From Reichenbachiella agariperforans (GTDB lineage Bacteria; Bacteroidota; Bacteroidia; Cytophagales; Cyclobacteriaceae): a stretch of DNA of 50,233 nucleotides. Positions 28,978-37,310 of this stretch are shown here, piece after piece. Position numbers and translations under genes: made by a program. How positions within the stretch are numbered: position 1 is the stretch's first letter; each line of letters begins with the position of its first letter. The stretch covers positions 1 through 50,233 of the forward strand of contig NZ_FRAA01000001.1 of the NCBI RefSeq assembly GCF_900142205.1. Reading direction: 5' to 3'. A model generated the notes under the pieces. It made no database searches. It worked only from the letters and a program-made list of their open reading frames with translations, and was not told the origin of the DNA.

Positions 28978-29925
28978 ATGATGGATAGCCAAGAAATTCT
29001 CTTAGAAATATATCAGGAATCTAGATTGCGACTGGAAAAAGAAGAATATGTAACCCAAAACTTCAAGGAAATAAGCTATGGCATACAGTTTTCAGTTCTC
29101 AAAAAAGGTGGTGCTATTGGTATTGTCAGAATTTTTAGAAACAATAAGGGAATCGTTAAATATGATTATTCACAAATAAATGATGAATCAAAAAAACAGC
29201 AAATAAAATGGATTCTTGAGGGGGAGACATCAACTGTATCTATTAATGATAGCATATCAAGTGAACAAGGTTCAAATATAGAGTACCCAAATATTGGGAC
29301 AGATGAATCTGGTAAGGGAGACTATTTTGGACCCCTTGTAACTGCAAGTGTCTGGGTTAATAAAGAAATAAAAAATGTTCTGGACAGAAGTGGGATACGA
29401 GATAGTAAGAAGATAAGCGATTCTAGAATAATTGAGCTAGCCCAAATCATCAAGAAAAGTTGTAACGGAAAATTTGTTGTAATTGAAATACCTCCAGTTA
29501 CTTACAACAATCTATATACGCAATTTAAAAATGAAGGCAAAAACTTAAATGTATTACTGGCATGGAGTCATGCTAAAGCAATTGAAGAACTACTAGAAAA
29601 GGTAGATTCCAAAATTGCAATATCAGACCAGTTTGCAGATGAAAAATTTATTATTAATAAGCTTCAAGACAAAGGAAAAAATATTCAATTAATACAGGAA
29701 CATAAAGCAGAAAGATATACATCAGTAGCCGCAGCATCAATTTTGGCTAGAGAGAGATTCTTAGAAAAATTAAAGAAAATCAGTATCGAATATTCAATTG
29801 ATTTCTCCAAGGGCGCTTCAAGTTTAGTTGTTGATCAAGCACGTGAATTTGTTGGTAAATATGGTCAAGAACAGTTGACTAACGTTGCAAAACTACACTT
29901 CAAAACAACTGAACAGGTCATATGA
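28978..29925 (+). CDS. RNase HIII-like ribonuclease linked to RnlA-like protein
   Basis: A 315-residue protein with an RNase HII/HIII catalytic core. The signature IGTDESGKGDYFGPL gives Asp109 and Glu110; Asp217 (AISDQFAD) and Glu245 (HKAERYTSVAAASILARER) complete the likely metal-binding set. Residues 1-85 are an N-terminal TBP-like domain as in RNase HIII, and its KEISYGIQFSV / NNKGIV pattern parallels the N-terminus of the upstream RnlA-like protein. RNase HIII cleaves RNA in RNA-DNA hybrids. Placement between a HEPN ribonuclease and a TPR/cold-shock protein suggests a special accessory role rather than housekeeping. Start is at ATG 28978 (second ATG follows directly); the stop overlaps the next gene by 4 bp. 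Confidence 0.88.
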   Translation: MMDSQEILLEIYQESRLRLEKEEYVTQNFKEISYGIQFSVLKKGGAIGIVRIFRNNKGIVKYDYSQINDESKKQQIKWILEGETSTVSINDSISSEQGSNIEYPNIGTDESGKGDYFGPLVTASVWVNKEIKNVLDRSGIRDSKKISDSRIIELAQIIKKSCNGKFVVIEIPPVTYNNLYTQFKNEGKNLNVLLAWSHAKAIEELLEKVDSKIAISDQFADEKFIINKLQDKGKNIQLIQEHKAERYTSVAAASILARERFLEKLKKISIEYSIDFSKGASSLVVDQAREFVGKYGQEQLTNVAKLHFKTTEQVI

Positions 29926-31190
29926 ACCAGATTGAAAAAAGTCAAAAAGCAAATGATCTGAGGAAGAATGGAGATTTCAAAGAAGCCAAGGAGCTATACC
30001 TGGAAGTTTGGAAGGAGGGGAACGATAAATTCTCAGCTGCTGGCCTACTTCATTGTTATCGAAAGTTAGGTGAATTTGAACAATCACTTGAAATACTTGA
30101 TGAAATAATTGAAAAATACTCAGATTTTAATTGGGTTAAAATTGAGTGCATATGGACAATAATTCAAGGTAAACTGTATAGGCTGCCCGAAGATGAGGAT
30201 ACAAATACAGTTATAACTATAGGGAATCAAATTCTAGAATTGGAGCCTGAATTCATAGCGTTAAAGACTGTTGTATTTAAAGTTCTTAAAAGTGCCAAAA
30301 AGAACAAGGATTGGAATACAATTCTAGAATGGATTGACAGAATTGATCCTGTCGAATTAGAAGATCAAAATGAAATAAAAAAAGATTGGACAGACCAAGA
30401 GCTGTGGTACTACTATAAAGTAGCAACTCTCAATAAATCTGGTAGTCATGAGGCTGCATATGAGTTGGCACTATCAGTTGTAGATAAGTTTCCTCGTAAA
30501 AAGAAGTTCTTTAAGCGAGAAATTGCAATTTCTAAGATTTCGCAAGATGAATTTAAAGAAGGTGAGAAGATTTATAGTGAACTGATAAGAAAACCAAATT
30601 CAGATTGGTGGTTATTAAATGAGTATGGAGAAATTTTGATGAAAAATGGCAAATCAGATGAGGCATTTGCCGCCTTTTGTAAGGCAGCACACAGCATAGG
30701 GCCCCTTGGTCATAAAGTCAAATTATTCAAAAAATTAGCAGATATTCTAATCGACAAAAACCAAGTTCAAAATGCACTTGCGCATTTAATATTGATAAAC
30801 AAAGTGCGCGAAAGAGAGGGGTGGGGAGTTTCAAATGATATTGATATGATAATCAATGATCTTTCAGCATCTGGAGAAAAAATAGATGAAAATCTTAATG
30901 AAAAGGAATTACATAATATGTGTAAGGAAGTTTGGAAGAATAATACTCCTGACACAGAATTAGTACATGCGAAGAGAAAAAATCTGAGAGGCAAGGTGAA
31001 TTTAGGAGATCCAAATAAACCATTTTGCTTTATAGCAACAAGAGATAAGGAATCATTTTTCTGTTTCAAAAGTGAGTTACCCCAATCCGTTAGTAATGGT
31101 ACACTGGTTCGATTTGATCTAAAGAAGTCTTTTGACAAAAAAAAGAAAAAGGAATCATGGATAGCAATCAATATACATTATGTTAAGTAG
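29922..31190 (+). CDS. TPR protein with C-terminal cold-shock-like (OB) domain
   Basis: A 422-residue protein translationally coupled to the RNase HIII gene through an ATGA overlap. Residues 5-340 are helical TPR-like repeats (AKELYLEVWKEGNDKFSAAGLLHCY, EQSLEILDEIIEKYS, DEAFAAFCKAAHSIGPLG). Residues 355-422 look like a cold-shock domain: GKVNLGDPNKPFCFIATRD, then FFCFKSELPQSV, NGTLVRFDLKK and SWIAINI, matching the GxV..FGFI...VFvH.S.l..G..V.F..A.nv pattern. It may therefore bind RNA or the neighbouring nuclease through its TPRs. It is the best candidate for the antitoxin or sensor of the module, but that is inference. Confidence 0.7.
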   Translation: MNQIEKSQKANDLRKNGDFKEAKELYLEVWKEGNDKFSAAGLLHCYRKLGEFEQSLEILDEIIEKYSDFNWVKIECIWTIIQGKLYRLPEDEDTNTVITIGNQILELEPEFIALKTVVFKVLKSAKKNKDWNTILEWIDRIDPVELEDQNEIKKDWTDQELWYYYKVATLNKSGSHEAAYELALSVVDKFPRKKKFFKREIAISKISQDEFKEGEKIYSELIRKPNSDWWLLNEYGEILMKNGKSDEAFAAFCKAAHSIGPLGHKVKLFKKLADILIDKNQVQNALAHLILINKVREREGWGVSNDIDMIINDLSASGEKIDENLNEKELHNMCKEVWKNNTPDTELVHAKRKNLRGKVNLGDPNKPFCFIATRDKESFFCFKSELPQSVSNGTLVRFDLKKSFDKKKKKESWIAINIHYVK

Positions 31191-31344
31191 AATCCGATCT
31201 TACGACCAGGTGGGGAGGAAAGGCAGAATAGCGGGGTGCGCGTGAGCCCTGTGGGTGGAAGCATTTTAGCATTTTTCTGTCTAGATTTTTTGTTTACTTT
31301 TTCCATTGATGAAAAAGTAAAAGCTCAGCGGCTTAAGCGTCACC

Positions 31345-31534
31345 GCGAACACAGATGAAAGACAGAAGACCTGTGAGCTATTCTGCCAGTAGCAAGGAGA
31401 TTGCCACGTCACCAATGCTTCACAAAGGTTCCTCGCAATGACGAGGTTTATTCAAGGGCTGTGCTGTGAGCCAAACAGAGCGTTGACAAGCAAGTGTATC
31501 GCAGGCAAAATTCTTAACGCCTGAGAATGGCGTA
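31345..31534 (-). repeat. Interspersed repeat, right copy flanking the RNase island
   Basis: Same orientation as 27398-27585 and nearly identical in its first 100 bp, then more diverged but colinear (CTGTGAGCCAAACAGAGCGTTG, AAGTGTATC, CTGAGAATGGCGTA). With the left copy it forms direct repeats about 3.9 kb apart around the three-gene RNase operon. Confidence 0.85.
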
Positions 31535-31637
31535 TTTGAAATCATAAACGTGCACGTCAAAGTCCAGCTTTGCTGGTTAACATAATATAGAATTATATCC
31601 AACATGATAGATTCAGTTATAGAGGTCGCATTTTACT

Positions 31638-31690
31638 TTAATATAAGATCAGTTATCGAACTAAAGATTCGATAACTGATCTTATATTAA
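31638..31690. repeat. Perfect 23-bp hairpin repeat (intact copy)
   Basis: The 23-base arm 31638-31660 (TTAATATAAGATCAGTT...) is exactly complementary to 31668-31690 across a 7-base loop. Together with the preceding AGAGGTCGCATTTTACTT and following AACCATGC it matches the degraded copy at 21968-22048. No gene ends close by, so it is not a plain terminator. Confidence 0.85.
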
Positions 31691-31768
31691 CCATGCCTGG
31701 CGGTCTGGTCGTAAAATGCTAATCATGTTACATAATTAATATTATGTTAAATAGAGTATTCCAAGGAC

Positions 31769-32647
31769 TCACCTCTCGATGGATTGAAACCAATCTATGA
31801 TGTCCTGTGCGAGTTCTTTTCGGCTGCTGTACAGTACGCCACAGTGATTCATATACAGTGACTTAGGATTATTGAGTTGTAGTGGTGCTCCATATAGATC
31901 TGTCACGTGATAGCCTAGCTCTTCAAAAATACAAGCTGTAGCGGCATAGTCCCAGATACAGCCACCGCCTTGTGTCACTTTGGGAATCTTAAAGAATACC
32001 GCATGCTCATGCAGTGACGCTTGGCATGCCTGTAGTACTGCACCAGCTCCGGAGATGTATCTGGTACTAGTCAGTGCCTGAGAGTGTGTGAGCTCGTCTA
32101 GCATCGTACGCAGTGCAGCGTAGCGCGGATGCTCTGCCATGACATGATCCAGACAGCATATGAGTTGATCAGGGGTTGCTTGGTTATCGAGGGTACGTTC
32201 TAAAGATGACTGTACGCCCTGTCCCCGAACTGCGACGATACGCTGGTCGGTGATTGGCTCGTGTACTACACCGATCATGGGTACACCTGTACGACTCACA
32301 AGTGCGATACTGACCGCATAGCCAGGTCTGCGTTCGGTAAACGCTAGTGTACCATCTAAGGGGTCGATACACCAGAAATAATCCTTGGTCAAGCGTGATC
32401 CATCGTCTGGCAACTCCTCGGTGAGCAACCCTAAATCATAGTGTGCGATGCTCTCCTGTAGATGGTTTAAGATCAGTGTCTGGCACTGTAGATCGACCCA
32501 TGTGACGACTTCTGAAGCTTTGCTACTCATGCCCGATTTAAGTTCTACAGTGATGTCACCGTGGCTATACTGGCGGATAAAGTCTGCTGCGATAGCGGCA
32601 GCTTGTTCAGCGAGTTGTGCGAGCGTTTTAAGGTCAGCGGCTTTCAT
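31769..32647 (-). CDS. CysQ/inositol-monophosphatase family phosphatase
   Basis: A 292-residue metal-dependent phosphatase of the IMPase fold. The metal-binding motif WCIDPLDGTLAFTERRPGYAVSIALV is near 90-115 and the second motif GGGCIWDYAATACIFEELG near 245-265. An upstream Glu lies in LTEELPDD. The 'FxxRRPxYAVSIALV' phrase and length are nearest to 3'(2'),5'-bisphosphate nucleotidase (CysQ)-like enzymes, but the substrate cannot be fixed. It lies 30 bp downstream of the kinase-like gene on the same strand, the last of a series that starts with the LodA-type locus, so a shared small-molecule phosphate step is possible but not shown. Confidence 0.8.
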   Translation of the reverse strand: MKAADLKTLAQLAEQAAAIAADFIRQYSHGDITVELKSGMSSKASEVVTWVDLQCQTLILNHLQESIAHYDLGLLTEELPDDGSRLTKDYFWCIDPLDGTLAFTERRPGYAVSIALVSRTGVPMIGVVHEPITDQRIVAVRGQGVQSSLERTLDNQATPDQLICCLDHVMAEHPRYAALRTMLDELTHSQALTSTRYISGAGAVLQACQASLHEHAVFFKIPKVTQGGGCIWDYAATACIFEELGYHVTDLYGAPLQLNNPKSLYMNHCGVLYSSRKELAQDIIDWFQSIER

Positions 32648-32677
32648 AGATGTAGACTAGGGTTTAGATGTTAGATT

Positions 32678-33661
32678 TTAGGCTTGTTCTTTCAACTCAC
32701 TGAGGACTTGTTCGGTGATGCGCTGACTGTAGTGGTTCATCTTGTAATGGCCAGGACTCCATCCGTCTAAGAACCTGTAGAAATCTGCCCATGCATATCT
32801 ATAGAGATCTGTCCATTCCTTGATAAGCAGCTGTGTGTTAAGCTTTAACTTATACTCGTTACAAGCAGTACTCAAGATCTCAAAGTAGTATGACAATAGT
32901 TCTGACTCTAGCGCTTCGCACGCTGATTCGGTCAGGCAACTGCTGAGGAAATATGCTACGTCTTTCATGCCACACCCCCGACCGATGTATTGAAAATCCA
33001 CCGCTGCGACTTGCGTCCCATCTTCAGAAAAACAGAAATTGGCCAGCTTGGCATCTCCATGTACTAGTGTCTGGTACGTCGCTTGGTTGAGTCGTGTATC
33101 GATGGCTTTCGCTGCAGATTTGAGTGCTTGGTTTTGCATGACGTACCATTCGTCAGGTCTGGTATCCAGATGCCAATACGTACCTATAGGCCATAGTTCG
33201 GGCGCCTGCTCTCCCATGTGTCGCGCATGAAAATGTGCCAGCCAACTGAGGCATGTTTTGATTTCAGGTAAGGCAAGATTTGACCTACGACTAGGATATC
33301 CAGCAGTGTTTAGATCTTCTAGGATTATGAGCATCTCTCCTTCTTGTTGCCAGCTGTAGATATGCGCTGGGATTCGACTGTGTGCGTCGCAGTGCTGCGC
33401 ACGTGATGCGTACCAGTTCATTTCTACTTCGTAGGATTTAAGTTTTCGCTGATGCGAAATATCTGTATTCCATCCTCTGGGATGATGGTTTTGGTCGGGC
33501 AGTTGGACGTGCTTGACCACTACACTGGGGCACTTCCCTCCTGCTAATCTACAGCGAATGATCTGACCATAACCACTCCATAGCGATTGGATCTGTTCGC
33601 TGTGAACCAAGGACTGGCTTTGGGTATGTTCTAGGATTTGTTGCTGGATATGCTCTGTCAT
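32678..33661 (-). CDS. EcKinase/CHK-like phosphotransferase
   Basis: A 327-residue protein of the aminoglycoside-phosphotransferase-like fold, closest to the ecdysteroid-kinase/CHK (DUF1679-type) branch. The catalytic loop LVHGDAKLANFCFSEDG (Asp in HGD) and the metal-binding AVDFQYIGRGCGMKDVAYFLSS are diagnostic: 'HGDxKxxNF ... VDFQ ... G.D.AYFL'. The hinge MLIILEDLNTAGYPSRR is also family-like. Members phosphorylate small alcohols (choline, steroids, others) and the substrate here is unknown. It follows the LodB-like gene by 277 bp and precedes the phosphatase by 30 bp. Confidence 0.78.
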   Translation of the reverse strand: MTEHIQQQILEHTQSQSLVHSEQIQSLWSGYGQIIRCRLAGGKCPSVVVKHVQLPDQNHHPRGWNTDISHQRKLKSYEVEMNWYASRAQHCDAHSRIPAHIYSWQQEGEMLIILEDLNTAGYPSRRSNLALPEIKTCLSWLAHFHARHMGEQAPELWPIGTYWHLDTRPDEWYVMQNQALKSAAKAIDTRLNQATYQTLVHGDAKLANFCFSEDGTQVAAVDFQYIGRGCGMKDVAYFLSSCLTESACEALESELLSYYFEILSTACNEYKLKLNTQLLIKEWTDLYRYAWADFYRFLDGWSPGHYKMNHYSQRITEQVLSELKEQA

Positions 33662-33938
33662 CTACGCGGAATTGTCTTGCCTCAAAACTAAACCACTATG
33701 AACTGAAAGCACCATGGGTTTGGTGGAGAATGAAATTCTAAAGGGACAAAAACTGCTATTGAGCCTTTTTAGAATCGAAACTAACTCTCATAGGTTTCTT
33801 CTATGAGCCATCACTACTTCCAACATCTAGTGATGGTTTAAGGTGCTGTATAACTCACTGTTGTTTAGTACTATATATTCTGTTGCGTAAAGTATATTAT
33901 AGCCGTGGAACATTAATCTTTACTGCCCTTCATCACAT

Positions 33939-35279
33939 CTAAGAGATCTGCTGAAGCATATTGTGCTGCTGGAGGTAGGACACTGCTTTGATCACGCGCC
34001 AGTCAGGGTATTGTGCTTGGGTTTGTGTTTGAAATGCCTGTACCAATTCATGCGCTTTTTGGGTGGTCGTACAGAGTTCACACAATTCTTTCAACTTGCG
34101 GTCGGGTAAGATTCTGTTGATCCGTCTCATACCGGTAGGCTCGTCGGTAGCTTTTAGTTTGGCCATGGGATGTATCCCTGCCCAGGTCTGTCTACTCTTC
34201 CAGAATGGAAGATTTTCCCACCGTTTTTCCATCTGATAATAGGACGACCGCATCGGGATGAAGTCTTCAAATTCGCTAACCACTTCCTGACTATACGCTG
34301 TCAGACTATCGGTATCTCCTTTCAAATGACTGGCAATCGTTGTACCTGCTTTCAACCCAGCGTCCAAGGCCTTGTGTATCCCATAGGATGACAAAGGGTC
34401 ATAGGCCGAGGCACTGTCACCTACTGCCAACCACCCGTCTCCCGTTATCTCATCCAGCACATAGGAGTTGGCCACTGCCACCTTGGGAGCATGGGACATT
34501 TGACAGTGCTGCATGCGCTTGGCCGTATGTGTTGCTAACTGTAACTGTGTCATAAAACTGTCACGGTCTTTGAGTTGTTCGTCCTTCAAGATCGTTTTAT
34601 CAGTCATGAAGGCTACTACTATTTGATGATTGGGTAATAGTGCCGAATACCACCAACCATCGGGGACAGCTTCTACCAAAGTATAAGTACTATCAAAACG
34701 CTCACGGTCATTCTCAGGCTGCTGCCAATAACTGTACACACTGTGCAGGTCATCAAATAGGACTTTCTCTGCCCCCTGCCGCTTGGCAAATGAGATCGCC
34801 CTACCTGTGGCATCTACCACAAAGTCTGACTCTAATGTCAACGTCTCTCCAGTATGTCGCAGACAGGAGAGCTGCCATTGGCTATTTTCTCTCTGAGAGG
34901 AAAGAAAGGCAGTCGTTCTAAATACAGTAACTCCTTTGCGTTCAGCGATACCCAATAGCATTTTATCAAAGGCATTTCTTTCGAGATGCCAACCGCGCCC
35001 GTGTGTACTGTTCATAAAATCCTTGTAAGAGACCGTATCCGTACCCCATACTGATGCAGAACCTAACGCATCCAAATGCCCTACTGCTGTAAAATCCTCC
35101 CAAGCCTCTAGTGCCATGATCAACTGAGCAGTAGGTGGCTGGATTGTTTCTCCTACCCTAGTTTGGCTAAAATTGCTTCGCTCCAATATCGCTACATGCT
35201 CCACACCTTGCTGTAGCAATGAAATAGCGGTGGCTGCTCCTGCACAGCCACCACCAATTATTATAACCTGGAATTTCAT
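33939..35279 (-). CDS. LodB-like FAD-dependent maturase of a CTQ oxidase
   Basis: A 446-residue flavoprotein of the tryptophan-halogenase/geranylgeranyl-reductase type. The N-terminal FAD motif is VIIIGGGCAGAATAISLLQQG; VGETIQPP follows near 42-49; GDSASAYDPLSSYGIHKALDAG near 290-310 is the second FAD-contact motif. Its ATG directly abuts the stop of the LodA-like gene. In Marinomonas, LodB is the flavoprotein needed to build the cysteine tryptophylquinone of LodA, and this neighbour pair is the reason for the assignment. It lacks the halogenase WxWxIP signature (no such string seen), so halogenation is unlikely. Oxidative modification of the LodA-like protein is the likely job. Confidence 0.85.
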   Translation of the reverse strand: MKFQVIIIGGGCAGAATAISLLQQGVEHVAILERSNFSQTRVGETIQPPTAQLIMALEAWEDFTAVGHLDALGSASVWGTDTVSYKDFMNSTHGRGWHLERNAFDKMLLGIAERKGVTVFRTTAFLSSQRENSQWQLSCLRHTGETLTLESDFVVDATGRAISFAKRQGAEKVLFDDLHSVYSYWQQPENDRERFDSTYTLVEAVPDGWWYSALLPNHQIVVAFMTDKTILKDEQLKDRDSFMTQLQLATHTAKRMQHCQMSHAPKVAVANSYVLDEITGDGWLAVGDSASAYDPLSSYGIHKALDAGLKAGTTIASHLKGDTDSLTAYSQEVVSEFEDFIPMRSSYYQMEKRWENLPFWKSRQTWAGIHPMAKLKATDEPTGMRRINRILPDRKLKELCELCTTTQKAHELVQAFQTQTQAQYPDWRVIKAVSYLQQHNMLQQIS

Positions 35280-37289
35280 CTACTCGTCTGGGTTTTTCTT
35301 TAGTACTTCATCTTTCTCCACAGACAGTGACGGCACCTCGTACGCCTTGATTTTACTCGTCAGACGTTCCACTTCGAATGCCCCGGGAAATGAACCTTCC
35401 TTCATCACAAAGCCGAGGTACTTCCAGCAAGTCACCATTTGTACATCGGTCTGGTTGGAGTCGTCCACAAAATCCCTCGTCCACTGCACTTGTTCTTTGG
35501 CGCCTTTCGGTGTGACGGAATAGGGACGCTGTGCAGGCCACCACCAGTAGTAGAGCGCTGCATTTTTAATCACAGGTTTGTTAGGCCCTGAAGGGTTGAT
35601 GTTTTGGATAGAACATTCGTTAAAATCTGCCTGCCAAGGTTGCGCCATGTATTTGCTGAGGTCTCCTGGTTCTAGTCCAGCAGAATAATTGTTGTCAGCT
35701 CCATTGGTAAGCGATAGCTTGCCTTGCTCTAGCAGTCCTAGATCTTTTGTTTGTATCCTAAAAAGATCAGAGGCATCATAGCCGAAAGGAAGTGGCTTGT
35801 ACATAGATGTATTCCTTGTAATCCAAGTGATTTCTATTCCGGGACAGAATGCACCACCTACACAGTTGTCTAGGTTGGCACGATCTAATGCAGCCCCTGC
35901 TGGCAAAGGTGTAGGTGGTGTCTTGTCCACTTTGCCATCTGCAAACTGAGTTAGGAAGAAAAACTGAGTGGCAGTCAAGCCTAGGAACTTGGATGCCGTG
36001 AAGTTGCTGATCGGATTGTCACCAGCGAGCAAAGGCATGAGTCGCGGTTGGTTCTCCGCAGGACCCTCTTCTGGGTTACCTTGTGTGCCACGCCCTCTGA
36101 GGTATTTGACCGCTAGTGAGGCAAATTTCTGTGGGTCATCTTCTAACAATGCTCTATGATTGGTCGTCCCGAGACTAGGGATCGCCGCTACGTATTGATA
36201 GAACTCTGGACGCTCTAGTATCGGCAGAATCTCCGAAAAGTAGTTCGGCACATAAGAGGTCTGGAATTCACCATTGGCAAACAGGCTTGGGTCATAGTTG
36301 AGCTCTCTGACGAAGATGTCATACATATCATCGTATAGGTTGACCTGATTGAGGATTTCGGGTGCATAAGCTGGTGGGCCTACACTGACCCATGCCGAAG
36401 CATCAACGGGGACTTCACTCCCATCGTCCATAACCAATACTGCTGTCACAGGGCCATCTGCTATGTCATCGAACCATCCTTCGTTGTTGGCATAAGCTGA
36501 GATCACGGGACCTCCTGGATTGGTCGTGCCTGAGTTGCCAAATCCTCCTAGCACGATGAGGTCTCCTGTAGCGTTGGTCTGTGCAGATCCTAAAGTACTG
36601 ATAGGAAATGGCTGCAACTGTGATAAGAACGGGTAAGTGAAGGGACTCAAATCAAAGTTGCCTGACTGGCTCGGACCAGTCAGCGTAATAGGTCCAGGAT
36701 CTAAAATCAAGGGTTGACGACTAGCGTCTGCCATGGTATTAGGATCATTAGAGGTGTTCAAGCTCAGGTTGAACCGCAAAGGATTGGTAGGTTTCGTGTT
36801 ATCTGTAGGAATGGCCGGTGGTTGACCGGGGTTGGTAATAGCTATTGGTTCATTGGGCACGTAGGGGTTGTTGGCATTGTTGGCCTGATAGCCCAAATCA
36901 TTTTTGTAGACATAAGGCGCACTAGCGGGTGATGGAACTTCTGTACCCGGGACATAAGGTCCCATACCAGACCCAGTCTGCTGCATGAACTGAAACCAAC
37001 TTGATTTCTTATTGGCAATCCAAGCAGTCCATTTGATGGCTTTGATGCCATTGGTTCCCGCTGTGACCACAGTACCTTCAGCGTTTCCAGACTCGTAAGC
37101 ATAGACTTGAAATTTAGCGGCCTGTCTGAGTAGCTTGTCACTGGCATCTCTAAAGTGTACGCCTGCTGGAGGCGGTGTAGAGTATTCAGTAGGTAGTGCT
37201 CCAGCAGTAGATGGTGCTATATAATAAGATTCGCTATCCCCTACTCTGGCAATACCAATCGCAGGGTGTATTTTATATTTTGTAGACAT
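35280..37289 (-). CDS. LodA-like cysteine tryptophylquinone (CTQ) amino-acid oxidase
   Basis: A 669-residue protein of the LodA/GoxA family (L-lysine 6-oxidase, glycine oxidase and relatives), which release H2O2, ammonia and an aldehyde or keto acid from amino acids. The N-terminus is the family signature (KIHPAIGIARVGDS, YYIAPSTAG). The C-terminal part has PWQADFNECS with Cys559 and CWKYLGFVMK with Trp622. The 63-residue separation is close to the 65 of the LodA Cys-Trp crosslink (516-581, from memory), so these are the likely CTQ residues. No signal peptide is seen; LodA too lacks a classical one. The partner LodB-like gene follows immediately and a haem-motif lipoprotein gene precedes it. 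The substrate cannot be read from sequence. Confidence 0.88.
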   Translation of the reverse strand: MSTKYKIHPAIGIARVGDSESYYIAPSTAGALPTEYSTPPPAGVHFRDASDKLLRQAAKFQVYAYESGNAEGTVVTAGTNGIKAIKWTAWIANKKSSWFQFMQQTGSGMGPYVPGTEVPSPASAPYVYKNDLGYQANNANNPYVPNEPIAITNPGQPPAIPTDNTKPTNPLRFNLSLNTSNDPNTMADASRQPLILDPGPITLTGPSQSGNFDLSPFTYPFLSQLQPFPISTLGSAQTNATGDLIVLGGFGNSGTTNPGGPVISAYANNEGWFDDIADGPVTAVLVMDDGSEVPVDASAWVSVGPPAYAPEILNQVNLYDDMYDIFVRELNYDPSLFANGEFQTSYVPNYFSEILPILERPEFYQYVAAIPSLGTTNHRALLEDDPQKFASLAVKYLRGRGTQGNPEEGPAENQPRLMPLLAGDNPISNFTASKFLGLTATQFFFLTQFADGKVDKTPPTPLPAGAALDRANLDNCVGGAFCPGIEITWITRNTSMYKPLPFGYDASDLFRIQTKDLGLLEQGKLSLTNGADNNYSAGLEPGDLSKYMAQPWQADFNECSIQNINPSGPNKPVIKNAALYYWWWPAQRPYSVTPKGAKEQVQWTRDFVDDSNQTDVQMVTCWKYLGFVMKEGSFPGAFEVERLTSKIKAYEVPSLSVEKDEVLKKNPDE

Positions 37290-37310
37290 GAATGATGATG
37301 TTTAGGTTGA

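Larger units (their letters stand above)
31191..31768. other. Repeat-rich right flank of the RNase island
   Basis: No gene. The left end carries a T-rich/A-rich foldback (TTTACTTTTTCC against GAAAAAGTAAA near 31292-31320), typical of Bacteroidota intergenic repeats. The interspersed repeat (31345-31534) and the 23-bp hairpin (31638-31690) follow and are listed separately. Confidence 0.6.

Noticed and set aside
31638-31690. 23-bp hairpin as the terminator of the RNase operon
   Set aside because: It lies about 450 bp beyond the last stop, A/T-rich with no T-run, and recurs as part of a repeat elsewhere.
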